Under the pieces are notes generated by a model. It made no database searches. It had not been told where the DNA came from and saw only the letters and a program-made list of their open reading frames with translations. Both the position numbers and the translations under genes were made by a program. DNA of 64,000 bases from Aureobasidium sp. EXF-3400 (Eukaryota > Ascomycota > Dothideomycetes > Dothideales > Saccotheciaceae): assembly GCA_024195585.1 (NCBI GenBank), contig SWBL01000248.1, forward strand, positions 16,696 to 80,695. Reading direction: 5' to 3'. Within the stretch, counting starts at the first letter, position 1; every line of letters begins with the position of its first letter. Of the stretch, positions 46,042 to 58,231 are shown piece after piece.

Positions 46042-48125
46042 CTACTCGCTCTCGTATTCCGGGTCATCACCGATCTCACCAAATCCATCTTCGTCCTCGT
46101 CATCGTCACTGCTATCATCGTCCTCGTCGTCATCTTGCATGCCAGGCACTCCCCTCCATACCATGTAGTCGCCTTCCAACCACTTCTTACTCTTGGGCAA
46201 TTGGTAAGGATCGAAGGGGAAGAAGGCGTCCAGCTGATGGTGGGCTTCACCACTTTGATGACTGAGTGTGTTTTCTCTTCTGGCAGCGCCCATGTCCCTG
46301 CTGACAGGTGCGGCCATGGAACGGAAGGAAGACAGACGCAGGCGCTTGTTGGTCTCCAGTAGAGGGATGACGTACATAAAGCGAAGATGGTTGGCAATCG
46401 CTCCGAATTGGTGAACAATGGCGGGTGCGCAAACTTTGAGAGGGTTGAGCTTGGAGTAGATGGCCTGGGTCAAACACTCCTTGATGCCAGGAAGCCATTC
46501 TGGTTCACCCTCCTCGAAGATGTCGTAGTCTTCGACGTCTGCGTCATCAGGGGTCATGATGAAGTCTCTCCATCTGAAGCAGAAGATATAAAGCATAGCT
46601 TGGGCAATCGCATAAAAGGTTCCGTAACGGCTGAGATTGGGACCCTCGCATGCAGATTCGTGGTTGCGACGCAATGTGTCTAGATGATTGCCAAGTCTTG
46701 TGAAGATGGAGCGGATAAGTGTCTTGCTCACTCGTGCGCCACGAGCGATGAAGCTGGCCAGATAGGCAGCAGCAGACAAAGAGCCATTTGTAGCAGAGCT
46801 CCTGCCAGTGGCGAGGCGAACCAGAACGCCGGCAAATCGCTCGGCATAACCTTGTGACATCTGGGCAAAGTGGAAGACGAGGAATTGCGTATGGCGCGAG
46901 CGGTACGTAGGCAGGACAAAGGTGGAGAACTGCGAGATCAGGTGCTCAAAGGCATCGTTGACCTCGTACATCTTGCCACTGGCAAACGTGGGAGTGTAAT
47001 GAGAGAACAGGAGATCTAGGACTGAATCGAGCTTGGCGACAGTGTCACGCAGAGCACGGAGATGGGTCTCTTCGGGTGTCATGCTGATCTCGCTCGAAGA
47101 GTCCGAGTCGGCATCGCTGTCGTCGTCCGAATCGTCTGCATCCTCATTTCCTTCTGACAGACCAGAAAGTCCAAGCACGCGGCCCTCATCAACCTCGTCT
47201 TCCAGGTCATCCAACTCTTCTTGTACCTCAACATCGAGCTTGACTAGTCGCTCGGTAATGAGCGTCTGGATTTCAGCCTTGAGCTCAGGGGCGTACTCGA
47301 TGGTCTTGAGAGAGTTCTTGACAAACGCGATGTAACCTTGGCGGGTAGCAGTTCTGTGGTTTGGAAACTGGCCGCGGAGTGATTCGGCTAGACCGCTGTT
47401 GGCGGATGGGATGAGGCGTAGCAAGTATCGAAGAGCGTTGTGTACTCGCACAACCATCTGCTGTCTGGAGACGTAAGGCTCGTTGGGAATGCGGCCTAGG
47501 GACGATGGAACTGGGAGCATGTCAGCAAACGGGCCCACAATAGCCAGAGGCAAGCAAGCTTACCCTCGACAAAGTGTCCCACAATGCGGTCGAGCACAGT
47601 CCTGAGGAAGCCAGGCACAGCGCTTCCTAGAGTACCAAGAAAGCGTACATAGAGAGCTACAAAAGCATCGTCTCTGCCGAGCCAGTTGACGTCGAGAACG
47701 GCGTGTACCAGCTTGCCGCAGCCCTTGAGATCGCTCACACGACCACTCAGAGCGACCAAATACTTCTTGAGCGTGGCGGTGCTGGGCGCTTCGGTGTGTG
47801 ACGAGATAGGGCCGCTGTCGTGGGATCGCGAGGGCTGAGCGCTGATGAAGACCATCCTGAGCTGTTCATATGCACCATCGTCTTTGTCGGCGCCGGTCCT
47901 GAGGTGGCCCTCGAGTGCACTTCTCACTTCGTCTTTGACCAGATCCAACGGCTTGGCCGTCCAGTCGTCCATGATTCGAACGTCGACCCTGTCGTCGAAC
48001 GCCACTCGCAGTTTCTTGCTCTGGCTGGATTCTGGTGCCGGTGACGACAGATGCGAGGCGTCTCTTTTCAGACTCTTTTGCGGAAGGGATGGCGGCATGC
48101 TCGGCGCCTGTACGAGAGAGACCAT
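46042..48125 (-). CDS. RRN3: RNA polymerase I initiation factor RRN3 (TIF-IA)
   Basis: Bridges Pol I to core factor for rRNA gene transcription. Exons 48125-47564 and 47510-46042 (53-base intron) give 676 residues. Conserved segments include LKKYLVALSGRVSDL, GRDDAFVALYVRFLGTLGSA, SRQQMVVRVHNALRYLLRLI, SAAAYLASFIARGARVSKTL, RYGTFYAIAQAMLYIFCFRW and LNPLKVCAPAIVHQFGAIAN. The signature LDAFFPFDPYQLPKSKKWL is present. An acidic Ser/Asp insertion (DADDSDDDSDADSDSSSE) lies at about residues 330-350, where yeast Rrn3 also has an acidic loop. The C-terminus is strongly acidic (DDDEDDDSSDDDEDEDG). Length is normal for the family. Confidence 0.96.
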
Positions 48126-49015
48126 GTTGCTTCCACGTACTGAGATGAACTAGGATTCTATTACTAACAGAAAATGGGTCGAATCTTTGTTCATGTCGCG
48201 TGCGTGAAACACACGGTGAAAGCGAGAGGGTGTGAAAAGACTTGAGAGAAGCCAACCTTAAAATTCAGAGCGCGGGGGAACGTTTTTGCACGGGCCATTT
48301 CACCTTGTCGCGTCCAGCACCCTGTTCGGAGTTTTGCTGCATCCTCCTGCCTTCCCATGCGCCAAAGACAGTTACATACAGCTCATACCCCTTGCGGGGT
48401 AAATAGCTTGAGAAAATCAAATCAAGACAGTTACATTGTAGCTATAGAAATGCATAATACTTTTGTAAAGGATGTAGTCTCCATGGAGAGCCTCATGACA
48501 AGCTACCCCAATGGTCAGACCTATATTCGGATCGAGACTGTGGTTTTCGATAACTTATAATAATCCTTATACAGGCGAAGGATAAAGGGCATACCTAACC
48601 CGTTGGCCAGTAACCAACAGAAGGTCCGGTGTAAGTCTCGTACACAATCCCTCCGTGTGCTGACATATGTAATGCACGTACCTGCAGAAATGCACAGTAC
48701 AGTTAAGAATCAGGATAGTGTCCACTAAGAGTAGGAGATGACACACTATCTGCCCTCTTCAGGCACGCCTGTGCGTTCTAAGATGAACATGCCTTTCTAC
48801 GGTATACTCTTTGCTCTTTGCGTTAGTCGGAGCACCATGAACGTTACGGTTTTAGCACATGGAGAAAAAGATGAAGGATCAAAAGACATATGGCAATACG
48901 ACGTGGTGAATGCTTTTCCTGAAATATATACAAAACTCCACCCAAATGCTATGCAACTAAACCATGAAACCAACCCACCTGACCAAGCACCTATGCTAAG
49001 CCACCAACATCGATG
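48126..49015. other. intergenic RRN3 promoter / CAF120-like 3' region
   Basis: 890 bases, AT-rich between 48400 and 48990. Two copies of GACAGTTACAT occur (about 48366 and 48426). A plus-strand frame 48738-49019 has no domain and overlaps the neighbouring stop, so is not called. Confidence 0.4.
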
Positions 49016-52000
49016 CTAATATCTTCTCTGTTGTCTGTATTGTCCATCGCCCTGACCAAAATATGACTGCGCATAGCCCTGCTGGGGTTGTGGTGAGCCT
49101 GCATTGCTCCATCCCGCTTGACTCATGTGTCCCAGGTACTGCGAAGATCGTTGGTGAGCTGTGCCTGGCCCGCCCATGTACGGGTGGTTGGCTTGCGCTT
49201 GTTGCTGCTGCAACTGCAACTGTATCTGATACTGCTGTGCTTGTTGTAAAGCCATTTGTTGCTGCAGCTGAGCCTGTTGAGCTTGTTGCTGTGCGTATTG
49301 CTGAGCATAGTATTGTGCCTGCTGGTGAGCAAGGTGTTGAGCATGAAGCTCAGCCTGTTGCTGAGCATACTCTTGCGCTTCAATTTGTGCTCTCATCTGG
49401 GCATCAAACTCGTCCTGAAGTTGTTGTTGTTGACGTGCCGCAATCGCTTGCTGCACTGCGTTGTTTCGAAGTCCCTCTCTTTTGATGTTTCGCTGGCGTT
49501 CGCGAGCCGCCATGGCACCAACCAATCCTGGAGCATCCAAATCATTAAGGTCCTTGCGCCTCTCTCTTTCAGTCAGGTTGATCATAGAACTGCCAGTCAT
49601 TCGGGCAACTTGCATCTGCTCATGAGCCGATAAAGCTGAGCCTTGAAGTTGCAGTGTTCTGCCCGGACTGGGAGGGTTTAGGAGTGCACCAGCGTTCCTT
49701 GAAAGTGGACGAGATGGAGCTTGTTTGCTCCAATCACCAGACGGAGTCCTGCTAAGAGGTGGAGGTGTCTTGCTGAACGACATGCGGCTTGCTTGCTGAC
49801 CCCAATCACCAGAGGGTGTCCGGTTGAGAGACAAGCGGTTCAGCTGTTGCGTCCAATCTCCAGACAAGGTACGGCTAAGACGAGACGCGGGGCGACTGAG
49901 TGGAGGTGTCTTAGTTGTGCGGTTTGCATTCGAGTGATCTCTGTTGTGTCCAAACACAGGTGTGGCTCGTGACTGGGTCAACGGAGCTGCAGCAAGAGAA
50001 GCTCGATATTGCACCCATTGCTCGGCGGTGAGACCTTGATCTACGGACTCGCTAGCCACAGCTGCTGGCTGCCAAGCGACACTTCGACGCCTCTCTGGGA
50101 TCGTGTCTCCGCTCTGTTTGCGTGTGTCGTAGACCGAGTTTCTCTTGCTATCAATTTGTGTTGTAAGACGCGAGGATGGGCGCTGCACATCCTCGGTGTC
50201 CTCTTGTGTTTCGACAGGCAAGCTACCACTTGTGGAGGGTCGTCCATTTGGCTTGTAGATCAGTGTAGGGCCAAAATTGATGGGCACTCCAGTCTCAGTA
50301 TCAAAGCGACTTCGTGTTTGTGTCTCGTATTCAGGATTGCCGACCGTCTTGAGACGGCCCGTCCGACTTCTTTCCATAGGTCTTCTCTTTGGCGGTGACA
50401 TACTCTTCACACTGGAATAGTCGACGACCGAGTCATCATCCGAGACACTGACAGGGCTTGGCACTCTGTTTGTGGGCTCCGGTGACTGCTGAAGCATTTG
50501 TTCCAGTAAAGCTTGCTGCATGATTTCATTTTGTAGACTGTCGTTGCTCGAGACTCTCGAGAGGGCAGGACTCCGTGGTGCAGGACTTTGAGGCGGGGGA
50601 CTCTGTGGCGGAGAACTCGCATGTTGAGGCCCTGATGAGCTGGGGACAGGCTTTCTGTTGATGGGAGCAGCCATGGCTGGTGGAGGAGGAGGACTTGCAA
50701 GACTTCGAGCCGAGACAGCAGCTGATGGAAGGTTGCTGTGTGGCGGCACAGGAGGAGGAGTGTCTTGGTCAGACCTGGCGACAGCTGCAAGAGGTTGTGC
50801 AGGATGGTTGTAGGGTGATGCAGGGATGGGGGGCAGGCGGTGGGTACTCGGTGGTTGGTATGAGGGTCCTGGAGCAAGATTTACCTCTTCATTGCGAAAC
50901 GAGGGGTCAGCAGGCGATCTTTGAGTCCGGTTGGTAACACTAGCTACCTCTCGTGGAGCACTGGTAAAGTCGAATTGCTCCTTTTCGTGATATGGTGTAG
51001 CACCGGCCTTGTTGGCCTCTACAAGCTGTTGCAGCGTCGCTGCATCCATGGCAGAATTAGCCCTGCGTAATTCGGGCACAGGTGTCAGGTTGAGGTTAGT
51101 GGGCCTAGCGTTTGGCCCGTGCATCAGCTTCGGAGGCGACGCCACAGGGCCCGTCGGTGGGGAGCCTGATCGTATTTTTAGCTCCTCGAATGCCGGCTCA
51201 AGGCGCCGCTCTTGTTCATACGGCGTCTCCTCTGATGGTACGCGCTCGAGCACCGTGGCAGTCTTCTTTTCCGACAGGAGAGCACCGTGGACTGGCGGCT
51301 CGGGCGCGCTGTCTTCTTGTAGCTCGCTGGTCGCCTCGTAAGAGAGTCGAGAGCGGTTTTCGGTTTGAAACCGCTTGTATCCGAGTGCATCAGAGGCCGA
51401 ACGATTGTGCCCGCGGCCCGGACTGCCCATGCTTACCGGCGTTGTTTCAACCCGGCGTGGAGGACCGAATTGGATGGATCCATTTCCTGGTCCTGGAGAG
51501 CCTCTAGCTGGTGATGGTGAGGTATCTGTGGAGCTGCCATCTCCAAAACGGACCGTCCCGTGATTGAGCGAGAGCGTGTTGCGTCTTCCTCTTGCCTGTG
51601 GGGGTGTATCGTCCGCCGAGTTCATGCGGTGCGATGTCAATTTCTTCATTTCCCTTCTCCAGTCTTGTTCAGACCATGTTTGACTGCCCTTCGTGTGGAT
51701 CAAGCCAGAAACATCTAGAATGTCAAGGTAGCCGTATCTTCTGTCGCGAGGCATGGCGAACATGAGGCCGCGCTGGTCAAGAGCGTCGGCAATCAGACGG
51801 TTGGGACGGCCGTATAGAGCAAAGATGTCCCAGACTGGGAACAACCAGCGAAGCATCATCTCGAAACCGCTGACTGCGGGATGCACTTCCGGCATGACAA
51901 AGAGGAAGCCCTCTGCAGTCGTGTCCCTCTCGCCATGAATCGTGATCTGGCCCTCAAGCTTGATCAGCGTGGACTGGTCGATGAGAGGTTTGGACTGAGG

Positions 52001-53163
52001 GTAGACGGCGTATGCAGCATATGCGTCCTTGATGGTAGCGATTGGCCGTGTCTTCTTTGTGACACGTTTTGTCTCGTAGAACTTGATATCGCCCTTGGGG
52101 ACCTCAACCCGACGATCGTACGTGTCGCGCTTTTTCAATGCCTTTTGATACTTTCCCCATTCCTTCTCGTTCGGAGGTGTAATAACGCACCAACAGCGTC
52201 TCCAAGGGGTACCTGCTCCGAAGCGCACACGTGCCCAGTCATCTATGACAAACTTGCTCCTTTCCATGATAGTACGGATATTGTTAAGCATTTTTCCTTT
52301 CCCAGCGATGAGAGAGCCTGTGTAGGCTTCTTGTAGGGTTGTATGTTCGAACATAGCAAGGCGAAAGCCAGCGGTCCATTGTGTAAGGGAGTTAAGAGAG
52401 TTGAAGTGAAGAAGGTAGCGGTTGTTTGCTGCGGTAGAGATGCTCAGAACGTTCTGGAGTTGGCCTCCTGCTGACCCATTCATCGGAAGCGACTCGATCT
52501 GTGTTGGCTGATTAGCGGTCTGAATGTCCCCTGACAAGAGTTTGATCTTGGTTACCATCTTTATCGAAGCGTCGCTAACGTTGATGAATGTAGGCAGGAC
52601 CTCGCCATCTTCACCTGCCGCGTCCAGTGCCGCGGCGTCCCACAATGAAAGCACTGTGCCGACCAGCTGAGCGAAACACTCTGTCCATGCTCGATCTGCG
52701 CTTGGGCGCCCGCCTGAGAATAAGTCAGCCATGTTTTGTAGAAGCGCTTTGCCTTAGGAGTCTACTCACGAGAGTCTAGATCGTGCAACTTCAAGAAGTA
52801 GCCTTCTTGATACAGCTTGTTGGAATGGCTGTTGAGAAAACTAAAGATTGGCTGCAATTCTGGCAGTGTGTCATGGGCGAGATCCATGATCGGCGGCTGA
52901 TAGGTATAGACCATAGACATGGGTCGGGAGGTGCGTCCTGAACGTGAGTCCGAACGGAAAACTTGTTGGGTACTGGGAGAGGGAGAGGTTGATGCATCGA
53001 CAGTCTTGTTTGTAGCGGAAGCGAAGGAGGTATCGATTTTGGGAGGTCTAGCAGGGTTGCTGCTGAAAGGGTCCTCGGAGGTTTGAGGTTTGGGTTCTGG
53101 CGTAAAACTCCTCGACTGAGTACCCCATTGGGTCATGAACGACATTACTCGGGAACGAGGCAT
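49016..53163 (-). CDS. CAF120: PH-domain protein of CAF120/SKG3 type
   Basis: Fungal family of the yeast Ccr4-Not-associated Caf120 and its paralogue Skg3. Exons 53163-52770 and 52713-49016 (56-base intron) give 1363 residues. After a Ser/Pro-rich N-terminus comes the conserved region: LPELQPIFSFLNSHSNKLYQ, EGYFLKLHDLDSRGRPSADR, VGTVLSLWDAAALD. A split PH-like domain follows (GTPWRRCWCVITPP, DIKFYETKRVTKKTRPIATI), then FALYGRPNRLIADALDQRGL and the RYGYLDILDVSGLIHTKGSQ block. The remaining 900 residues are disordered, Pro/Ser-rich, with SRTPSGDW repeats and a Gln/Ala/Tyr-rich C-terminus (QAQYYAQQYAQQQAQQAQ). A role in mRNA decay or polarity is inferred from yeast only. Confidence 0.88.
49170..49440 (-). 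repeat. Gln-rich low-complexity tract in CAF120-like tail
   Basis: Encodes runs such as QIQLQLQQQQAQ and repeated AQQYAQQQ; prion-like composition. Variable codons (CAA/CAG mix) argue against pure trinucleotide slippage. Confidence 0.8.
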
Positions 53164-54587
53164 TGTGCGAGGCAGGTTGGAATGCAGCCGGCTAGTTCAG
53201 TGACACCAGAAGCTGATGGGAGTCTGCAAGGGACTTTTAAGACGGATTCCGGCTGCAGGCGGGCAGGCAGCAAAACGAGTGGTGAATTGTCAGATCAAAC
53301 CAGGGTCTGCAGGGATCGAGTTAGGAAACGACAGGTCGTGACGGAAATCTGGAGAGAACGACGACAGGGCACAGGTGGGCAGAAGGTGGATATTTGGATC
53401 TTGTTAGTCCTATATTCCTAGACTTGGCACATCAAACCGTTCATCGATGACGACTGGCTTTTGTGACGGTTCCAAAACTCGCGGAGAAGGAACGGCGGCT
53501 GCTGCCAAAAGCAGATCCCCCACCCCAGCACATCCGCGCACTCGCTGATGTGTCGCTCCCGCCCCTGCCCGCCGTCAAAGACACGGATGACACTGGATAA
53601 GATCCATGACGCCCGCGAACCCGTCTCTCTTGCTTGCTTTGCTTCCCTGCCAGCCCAGCATTTCGTGTCCAGCTGAGAAGGCTGCAGCCGACGAGCCAAA
53701 ACGGGACTTGGAAAGTCGGAAATAGCGCTGCATGCGCGACCCGCTTGCTTGGCCTGGCCCAATAACGCAGCCACTTTTATAAAAGCCTCGCGGCCGCTGG
53801 GAAATCGATTGTCCTTTGGGATAGTGAGCGGCTGCTCAAACATCAGTGCTCGTGGATAGGGGCTTGCCACTCAACAATAAGCTGCAAGTTATTGAGCTGC
53901 AAGGACACGGGGATCTGCCAATCATCCAACCGGTTATAAAAATGCGTAATCAAGAGAACAGAACGCCGTGCAACCAAGGATATCGTTCTCATGCCGCTCT
54001 CAGTAAACACATCCGTCGTTCTGAACACAATCAAACTCCCTATAGCTTACAATAGTGCTCTACATCCCTATGAAAAAGTAATCCGGCGTAGACAATTAAA
54101 CAGACCAGGCAAGGACGTACCTACTATCGAAAAGTCTTGGTCTAGACAAGACACGTTGTTAGTGACCATCATGAGATAAACCATAATTAGTTATGATGCG
54201 CGCACTAACAACTTGATGCACTGCACACGCCTTGGCTCTTCGACTCGCAGTGCAACATGTGTTTCTCGTTAGATCGTTCGACCGCTCGCATCACCAGCCT
54301 AGACCAGTGTTCTAGTTCAGAATCTGGAAATTCTCAATGTCAAGTTCACCTCAAATATTTACTGTCTACCACAAATAGTTCTGGTAAGACACCTGGTTCT
54401 CGGTTGCGGCTTCCAGATCAGGTGGCTTGAGTGACGCGCACGGGCAGCTATCCAAGAAACGCGTCTTCATCTCACACGCGACAACATTGTGTCACCGTCC
54501 AGTTCCGTACCTGGATTTACAGGAAGCAGATTTTACACCGGTGTTATGAGAGCGCAGAGTCGTCGTTAGGTGCTTGCCAAACACAAA
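53164..54587. other. long divergent intergenic region
   Basis: 1.4 kb between CAF120-like (minus) and BAH-PHD (plus) starts. GC-rich stretch about 53500-53830 with a TATA-like TTTATAAAA at 53774-53782. Frames of up to 150 codons on the minus strand have no domain. I see no gene here. Confidence 0.4.
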
Positions 54588-55752
54588 ATGACCAGGAAAC
54601 GCGATTCGGTCGACGAGCCATCCTCAGTCAAACGCAGAAAATTGACCGACAACATCCCATCAGAATCCCAATCGCCCGCGCAAGGCCGCTTGACAGAGCC
54701 CGAAAAAGCAGAGCTATTACGCTGGCTGGATCAAGCTGATAAGAAAGATGGACCGATATTCAATGTTTCCAATCCTCCTACGCGCAAAGGCGCAAAGAAC
54801 CCTCCCGATGTCCAAGACCGCATGCTCAACTTGAATGGCAAGGACTATCTCCCGGCTCGCTGGACCATCAAGCCAATGGAAAGATGGATGAGCATGACCA
54901 AATACAAGAAATTGTATGCTTAAACCAATCTGACAGTATTTGAGGATTTCTACTAACTGTGTTTAGCACAGTAGGGAACCAGACTCATTCCTGTGGAGAT
55001 TGTGTTCTCGTGAAGCCAGGAAACGACTCCGATCGGGATTGGAAGGCCCAAGTACACGAGGTGCGAGCCGCGGACGAACATCATGTCTTCCTTCGCTGCA
55101 CCTGGCTTGAAAACCCTGAGGAACTACCCGAAGAGGCACGTAGCACGCCGCCTTATCATGGTAAATTCGAACTAGTGCCCGGTAACAAGATGGATATTAT
55201 CGATGCCCTGACCGTGAATGGACCGCTGAAGGTCGTATACTGGGATGAGGCCAATGACGACGCGGACATGCCGGCGCAAGGAGAGTATTATTGGCGACAA
55301 ACTTACAACTACGACACCAAGGTTCTCTCGGTGAGCTTTTTATTCACGTTTTAACAGCTTGCGACGCCGTGCTAACCTAACTCTAAAAGCCATTGCGTCT
55401 GATCTGCGAATGTAAACGGCCACAGAATCCCGACAATCTCATCATCAAATGCAGTAACCAAGATTGTGGAATATGGCTTCATGCTTCCTGTCTGGCTCAG
55501 GACGTTGTTCAGCGTAAGAGCCAACAGAACGGAGTCAAAGTGGAAACAGATGGCAAAAAACGAGCTCGAAAGTCAATCAACAAGGACCTGATTCAGAGAG
55601 CCGAAGACGCCGTCGCAGAAGACGACACTATCAGAGCGAAGATCGTGGCACCCGACTCTGAAGCCCCTAAGGTCGAGATCACTGACAAGAAGACCGGTGA
55701 GGAGACTGAAGAACCAGTACATTGCTTAGCGTGCAAGGAGCTTGTCGAATGA
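54588..55752 (+). CDS. BAH-PHD chromatin-reader-like protein
   Basis: Exons 54588-54913, 54967-55330 and 55390-55752 (introns 53 and 59 bases) give 350 residues. Basic, bipartite-NLS-like N-terminus (KRDSVDEPSSVKRRKL). A BAH domain spans about residues 110-230: GDCVLVKPGNDSDRDWKAQV, FLRCTWLENPEELPEEA, FELVPGNKMDIIDA, then VVYWDEAN and EYYWRQTYNYD, with several aromatic residues that could form a methyl-lysine cage. The PHD-like finger starts CECKRPQNPDNLIIKCSNQD and WLHASCL. Its last CxxC (HCLACKE) is displaced by about 70 charged residues. The architecture resembles BAH-PHD readers such as Neurospora EPR-1, but orthology is not shown. A Met six codons upstream (54570) is an alternative start. 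Confidence 0.85.
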
Positions 55753-56915
55753 TGTGGTCTACACTGGACTAGGAGACGACGTTGTCAGTAAGAACAGAGC
55801 TGGAGATGTGCCTCCACCATTGCTTTGCTTATACACATGTGTGGACAGAGGTCTCAGCATAGCTTACCTACATCGAATATCCCAGCTGTAAACAACTGGC
55901 TATGTACATAAAATTGTCGTTACAACAAGAAATATCTTAAAGAGGAAGTCGTACACGAGGCCTCAGCATACCAGGTCCTGTACTTTGGAAGTTTGATGAA
56001 ATGTGTTTCAGGAAAGGGAATCACGAGATGTATCAGCACATGCTTCTCGTCATGAATACAATGTCTGTCTATTCGATGACTACCTTGGGTCTTTGTGTGC
56101 TGGGAAGAGAAATAGCGGTACCCAAAGGTCACACTTGTAATGGTGTGTACAGGCTGTAGCAGAGCCTCATGAACCGGGAGCGATAAGAACAGCTTGCGGC
56201 CGAGACGGGTATTGTCGAGTCAGGAGAGTGCACAAGGCAGAGCGAAGCAAAGTCAATCTTGGTAGAAGATCGCAATATCTGGCTCGGTAGTAGATTACCC
56301 GTAGGACCAAGTCACCAAGAACTGAATCGCTGCGGGCCCGAGCGTAGCCCGGTGTGCCTCAGCTTGAGCAACTGAGCTGCTATAAGATTATGGAGGGACA
56401 CCGGGTTTGAGCAGAGGGCAGACAAAGGGGTGATGAAGAGAGTGGTTGGTAGGGCAGAATAATGCAGGGAATGTAGGGTCCCTGCCTTTGCATGGCGTCA
56501 AGCAAAGACACGATAGCATTTCCAAAGCAACTGGGTCGTGACACGAGTTGGAAACGTGTGTACCTTTCTTGATTTGCAGCGATTGAGCCTCTACGGCTGT
56601 ATCCACATGGTGGCCTGTGGTCGGTCGGGCGGTCCCTTTTATGTGTAGAAAGCAATTGTGTAGCGATCAAGTAGCTTGCAACCTACCCTTTAGCTTCACA
56701 ATTGACCTCTTTTTTCCTTTCCCAATTCTTGTACCACACACAGGCTTGCCCGGACCGTTGAGACCAGTAGTAGCGGCACTCGTCGCTCGATACTCGTATT
56801 TTGAGCCTCAATTGCTCGGTTGCAGGACGAAAGACAAGCAGCTCTCTGAGGAATTGCTTGCCTTGGTATTGCTGAAGCCTTCTCGGACCCCTCATCCCCC
56901 CCTTTAGCGACTTCG
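55753..56915. other. intergenic BAH-PHD / SDR
   Basis: 1.16 kb on the same-strand path; contains 3' UTR and promoter. Frames on either strand up to 97 codons without domains. Nothing recognised. Confidence 0.4.
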
Positions 56916-58231
56916 ATGGGTGACACGGCGGGGTCGACGGCCGCCACCAAACCAAATGTGCTCATTATTGGAGGCCTTGGTGAGGTGCCCGATAAGATTG
57001 AGAGGGCCGAGTAGCTCGCTAACGTCTCGGTCGTGGCAGGTTACATTGGACGCTTCCTGACCAACTACATCCACACCAACTCGCTTGCATCGACACTCAG
57101 GATAGTAGACAAGCAACTGCCGCAGCTGGCCTCGCTGGCCCCCGAACACAAAGATGCCTGCAGCGACAACTTCATGCAGGCTGATGCCTCGCGGCCACAA
57201 TCACTGAGCCGTGTCTTCGACCTGCCCGACGGCCAGTCCTTCGACTATGTCTTCAACTGCGGAGGTGAGACACGTCACTCGCAAGACGACGAAGTCTACA
57301 AGCTACGGTCCTACGAGCTATCCCTGAACGTTGCCAAAGAGGCTGCCCGTCGCCAAGTCAAAGTCTATCTCGAGCTCTCCACCGGCCATGTATACGATAG
57401 CAAACGCGACCCGCCGCGCAAAGAAACAGACAAACTCAAGCCTTCGCTCAAGCAAGCAAAGTGGAAGCTCCAAGCCGAAGAAGACCTTAGCAAGATAGCC
57501 AACCTGCCGCTCGTCATCCTCAGACTACCCAACGTCTACGGGCCCTACTCCGGACAATGGATGGGCACTCAACTGGCCCTCGCCCGTGTATACCAAGGCA
57601 TCGAGAAAGAGTTGAAATGGCTGTGGGGTCCTGAACTGCGCACTCATACCGTCCACATCGACGACGTCGTTCGCGCATGCTGGACCGCTGCCGATTGGCG
57701 AGCAAACCAAGCACAAAGCGGTGCAGCTGCCGACAGTGCCCCTCCCACACCTACCTCTCCCTCACCCAAGAAGGGCCCCATGTCCTCGGCCTCAGTCTTC
57801 AACGTCGTTGACAAGGGTGACACCAGCCAAGGCACAATGGCTGAGATTACAAAGGCTCTCTTCGGCATCGAGACTGGCTTCCAAAACGTCCTTATCAACA
57901 CCTTTGCACGTCTCAACCTCGAGTCCGTTGTAGACGACGTCAACGACGAGACTCTGGACCCATGGGCCGAACTGCAAGAAAAAGCTGGTCTGGAAGGTGG
58001 CACTGGACCTCTGAGTCCCTTTATGGAGAAGGAACTTCTGCGCGAAGCCGACCTTTGTCTCGACGGCACCAAGTTTGAGCAGATTGTTGGGTTTAAGTGA
58101 GTCGTTCCAGAGATCTTTTCCTAACATCGCAAAGTCCTAACCCTTGTGACAGATACACCCATGAAAAATTGACAAAGGCTGAAGTCGAAGCCGTAATTGA
58201 CAGTTACAAACGCATGAAGTGGTGGCCTTAG
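56916..58231 (+). CDS. atypical extended SDR / NAD-epimerase-like protein
   Basis: Exons 56916-56979, 57040-58096 and 58153-58231 (introns 60 and 56 bases) give 399 residues. The Rossmann start is VLIIGGLGYIGRFL (GxxGxxG, split by intron 1). An Asp (RIVDKQL) is placed to bind NAD ribose, then FDYVFNCGGETRHS and VYLELSTGHVYDSKRD (active-site Ser/Thr strand). The usual YxxxK reads QAKWK before LQAEED: the Lys is in place but the Tyr position is Gln. Downstream LPLVILRLPNVYGPYSGQWM and HTVHIDDVVRACWTA match extended SDRs. A Pro/Ser insertion sits near residue 255. It folds like a UDP-sugar epimerase, but catalysis may be altered. The C-terminus ends KRMKWWP. Confidence 0.85.

Noticed and set aside
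48738..49019. 93-codon plus-strand frame
   Set aside because: Overlaps the stop of the CAF120-like gene on the other strand and has no domain or leader.
53418..53870. 150-codon minus-strand frame in a GC-rich promoter region
   Set aside because: No domain; GC-rich DNA lacks stops by composition.
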